From contig JANAVB010015600.1 of NCBI GenBank assembly GCA_029216955.1, positions 27,898,352 through 27,962,351 on the forward strand: a stretch of 64,000 nt of DNA, in the 5' to 3' direction. The position numbers and the translations under genes were made by a program. Positions within the stretch are counted from its first letter, which is position 1. The number at the start of each line of letters is the position of its first letter. This document shows, in pieces, positions 61,878 through 64,000 of this stretch. The stretch is from Iris pallida. Lineage: Eukaryota; Streptophyta; Magnoliopsida; Asparagales; Iridaceae. The notes under the pieces are model-generated. The model did no database searches. It saw nothing but the letters and a program-made list of their open reading frames with translations, and had not been told where the DNA came from.

Positions 61878-63163
61878 AATCCCAAGGCCAGGTTGGACTA
61901 AGAAGAAATATACAGACGTCCAGAGTTGCATTTGATAAAGGAAGGCAGTGGGAAGTATAAGCAGTCCAAGGCCATTTTCTTACTGGACAAGGATGACAAA
62001 GATAAACTTTGTAGGTGGATCCAGGGCCTAAAATTTCCAGACGGGTATGTATCGAATTTGAGAAGATGTGTTGACCCGAAGGAGAATAAACTACAGGAAA
62101 TGTAGAGCCACTACTATCACGTTTTTATGGAAAGGTTAATCCCGATTGTATTTCGGGAATTCTTACCCCAGGTCGTTTGGGATCCACTGACAGAGCTTAG
62201 CATATTCTTCAGAGATCTTTGTTCTACTAAGTTGCTCGTCGATCGGCTTGAAAAGTAGGAGAAGGACATTGCAGTAACATTGTGCAAGCTTGAGAGGGTG
62301 TTCCCTCCTGGATTCTTCGACTCTATGGAGCATTTGCCAATTCATCTTTCCTATGAGGTATGTGTTGGTGGGCCTATCGGTTATCAGTAGATGTACCCGT
62401 TCGAGCGCCATCTAAACCACCTGAAGAGGAAGGTGAAAAATAAGGCACGGGTCGAGGGTTCTATTTGTGAAGCCTATGTCCTTGAGGAGATTACAAACTT
62501 TTGTTCAATGTATTTCAAGCCTCATATTGCTACAAATAGAATAAGAGCTCCAAGGAACGACGATAGAGATATAGAATATAATGATGCATTATTGAAAGTC
62601 TTCAATGCTCTTGGAAAGCCTTCTGAAAAACTGAAAAAGAGATATTTGAATGATGAGGAACTAAGGGCTGCCCAGTTATATATATTACTCAACTGCGAGG
62701 AGGATGAAGTGGAAAAACTAGAGTGGTAAGTGAAAATCTTCAACGTTCAAGTCATCTATTTGTTGATTACGTTATTATAATTTAACGAGTGTATCCCGAT
62801 ATTTATTGGTTTTCAGAAAATTTAATGACGAGGTGAGATCAAGTAGACTATATATTGCAGATGAAGAAGTAGAAGAAAAAATGAGCCTTCATTTGCCGTC
62901 TTGGTTGAATGCATATGTACGTAAGAAGCTAGTTAGAATCTTCCTCCATTTGTGTTTGCACAAGAAATAACTTAACATTGAACTTAATTTTGTATCTTCT
63001 CGTGTTTAGGTCGATCGTTAGGACGTCACCCTTGAGAATGAATCTATTAGAACTCTTGCCAAGGGACCAATTTATGTCGTCAAAATATGGCCAAGTTATT
63101 GGGTGAATGGGTTTAAGTTCAAGTCAACAAATGCTCCTATCAGAGATAGCTTCCTGGATCTTG
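61878..63163 (+). pseudogene. CACTA transposase (TNP2-like) C-terminal region, DUF4218 and DUF4216 parts
   Basis: One frame from 61878 to 62729 reads KLCRWIQGLKFPDGYVSNL, HVFMERLIPIVFREFLP, LTELSIFFRDLCSTKLLVDR, LCKLERVFPPGFFDSMEHLP and MYPFERHLNHLKRKVKNKAR (DUF4218), then FCSMYFKPH. Four in-frame stops interrupt it. A GTAAGT donor at 62726 and a TTTTCAG acceptor near 62817 suggest introns. A later exon after 63009 reads TLAKGPIYVVKIWPSYWVNG and FKFKSTN (start of DUF4216). This enzyme would bind CACTA ends and move the element. Disabled here, and cut at 63164. Confidence 0.88.
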
Positions 63164-64000
63164 TGTCACGGCCCAGAACCAAAATACCGAAGAGCGGAGG
63201 AGTGACTCAGCCAGCTACGTATTACGGGTAGATGAATAACGTATAATACGATCAATGTTGTAGTCCCCCGTCCCGCTCAGTCAATCGGAGGAATAGGAAC
63301 GCTAACGGCGTTCGGACTTAGCCTTGCAATGGCTGTTCGAAGACATCGCTCGGTCGAGGCGATCGTTTGCTCAGGTGGGGTAGTTTCGGTAAACTTGTCT
63401 CATCTTAGCCTTCACATAATAAATTGCATGTTTTCAACTTGCACAAGTAGGCTTGATAATAAAAGAGACAAATTCACATAGCTAAAGGGAATAATCCCGA
63501 CGGGTCGAATTGAGTTAGAATATGGAAATGTCCAACGGTCGGCTTAGAGTTGGTGCACGGTGTGCTTTGAAAATGATACTCGATCCTTCGTCTCGTGGCT
63601 TGGGAGAAGGAAAAGTTGGTCTTTGACACAAACTGTGAATTAGCCTAAGTTATAGACGTCGCCCGCGTAAATGCTCGATAAAGCATGCACGCTTCCACGA
63701 TGCAAGGCTTGACATAGCCTTTGCTCGTCCCTTGGGTTAAGTTGTAGGCTTGATTAAGTTAGGCAAAGGGAAGTTAGGCAAAGGGATGGTGGTTGACCTA
63801 AGACACTCCAAGCACGGTCCTATGAGTTCTACGGCTGAGTATAGCCACGAAGTCCTACGGTTTCAAAGCTAGTCGTATGGAGTATGAGTTGGACGATAGT
63901 GTCGCGTAGAGCACGATGGGCCTAAGGCACGATGCACGGACTTAGTGTTTAAGTCATGAACTACGGTTGATTTAATGAGTTTTTGGAGAAATGACTATCG
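63164..64000. mobile_element. LTR-like sequence inserted in the CACTA transposase, runs off the window
   Basis: TGTCACGGCCCAGAACC at 63164 has the form of a Gypsy LTR border (compare TGTCACGACCC at 38035 and 43865). It abruptly ends the transposase homology in an exon. Nothing in the following 0.84 kb is recognisably coding. Orientation and family cannot be fixed without the other end. Confidence 0.55.

Larger units (their letters stand above)
59364..63163 (+). mobile_element. CACTA (En/Spm-like) transposon, partial
   Basis: It starts CACTACCAAAATATGG (59364), the CACTA terminus. About 300 bp of subterminal DNA follows, with a dozen or more AGCGAC/GTCGCT words, as in this superfamily. A CT-rich leader-like section (59690-59860), a long intron-like interval, and a TNP2-like transposase remnant (61878 on) come next. 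The interior is cut at 63164 by an LTR, and the right terminus lies outside the window. Confidence 0.87.

Overview
The window is plant nuclear DNA, almost certainly from an angiosperm. The evidence is one exon of a nuclear gene for mitochondrial ribosomal protein bL27, spliceosomal-type exon borders, and a dense nest of plant transposable elements: Copia with tRNA-iMet primer sites, Tat-lineage Gypsy, CACTA, hAT, Harbinger, Mutator and a tRNA-derived SINE. No prokaryotic feature is present. The species cannot be named from the sequence. By eye, well over three quarters of the window is mobile DNA.

Layout. 1-904: bL27m exon (minus strand) and non-coding flank. 905-6620: complete Copia element of Tork/Tnt1 type (minus), 804-bp LTRs, 5-bp target duplication and an uninterrupted 1342-codon polyprotein; the only element here that looks able to move. 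7575-12825 and 13149-17725: two head-to-head copies of one hAT family, both with broken transposases. The first holds a SINE and a deleted Copia, the second a Harbinger MITE and a hAT-type MITE. Their target duplications pair only crosswise and inverted, the signature of an inversion between the copies. 17898-23785: a second Copia (plus) with 128-bp LTRs and three lesions, apparently inserted in an exon of an unidentified gene. 23786-28696: gene-like scraps, three more MITEs and TA-rich palindromes.

28697-43786: a large retrotransposon derivative (LARD) with LTRs of about 3.6 kb, a 4.1-kb interior with no recognisable gene, and in its right LTR a GC-rich hairpin element and a 3.5-kb solo LTR. 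43943-57778: a Tat-lineage Gypsy element (plus) that lost gag, has a pol broken by nonsense changes, and carries an antisense gene with a plant mobile domain between integrase and the 3' LTR. A short motif, ATGCGGCTC, is reiterated in its LTRs and around the antisense gene. 59364-63163: a CACTA element with GTCGC-rich subterminal repeats and a decayed TNP2-like transposase, cut by another LTR that runs off the right edge.

The genes do not form a pathway; the window is a record of nested insertions. The most informative points are the hAT-associated inversion, the antisense plant-mobile-domain gene with its motif array, the LARD, and a probably intact Copia next to (perhaps inside) a mitochondrial ribosomal protein gene.
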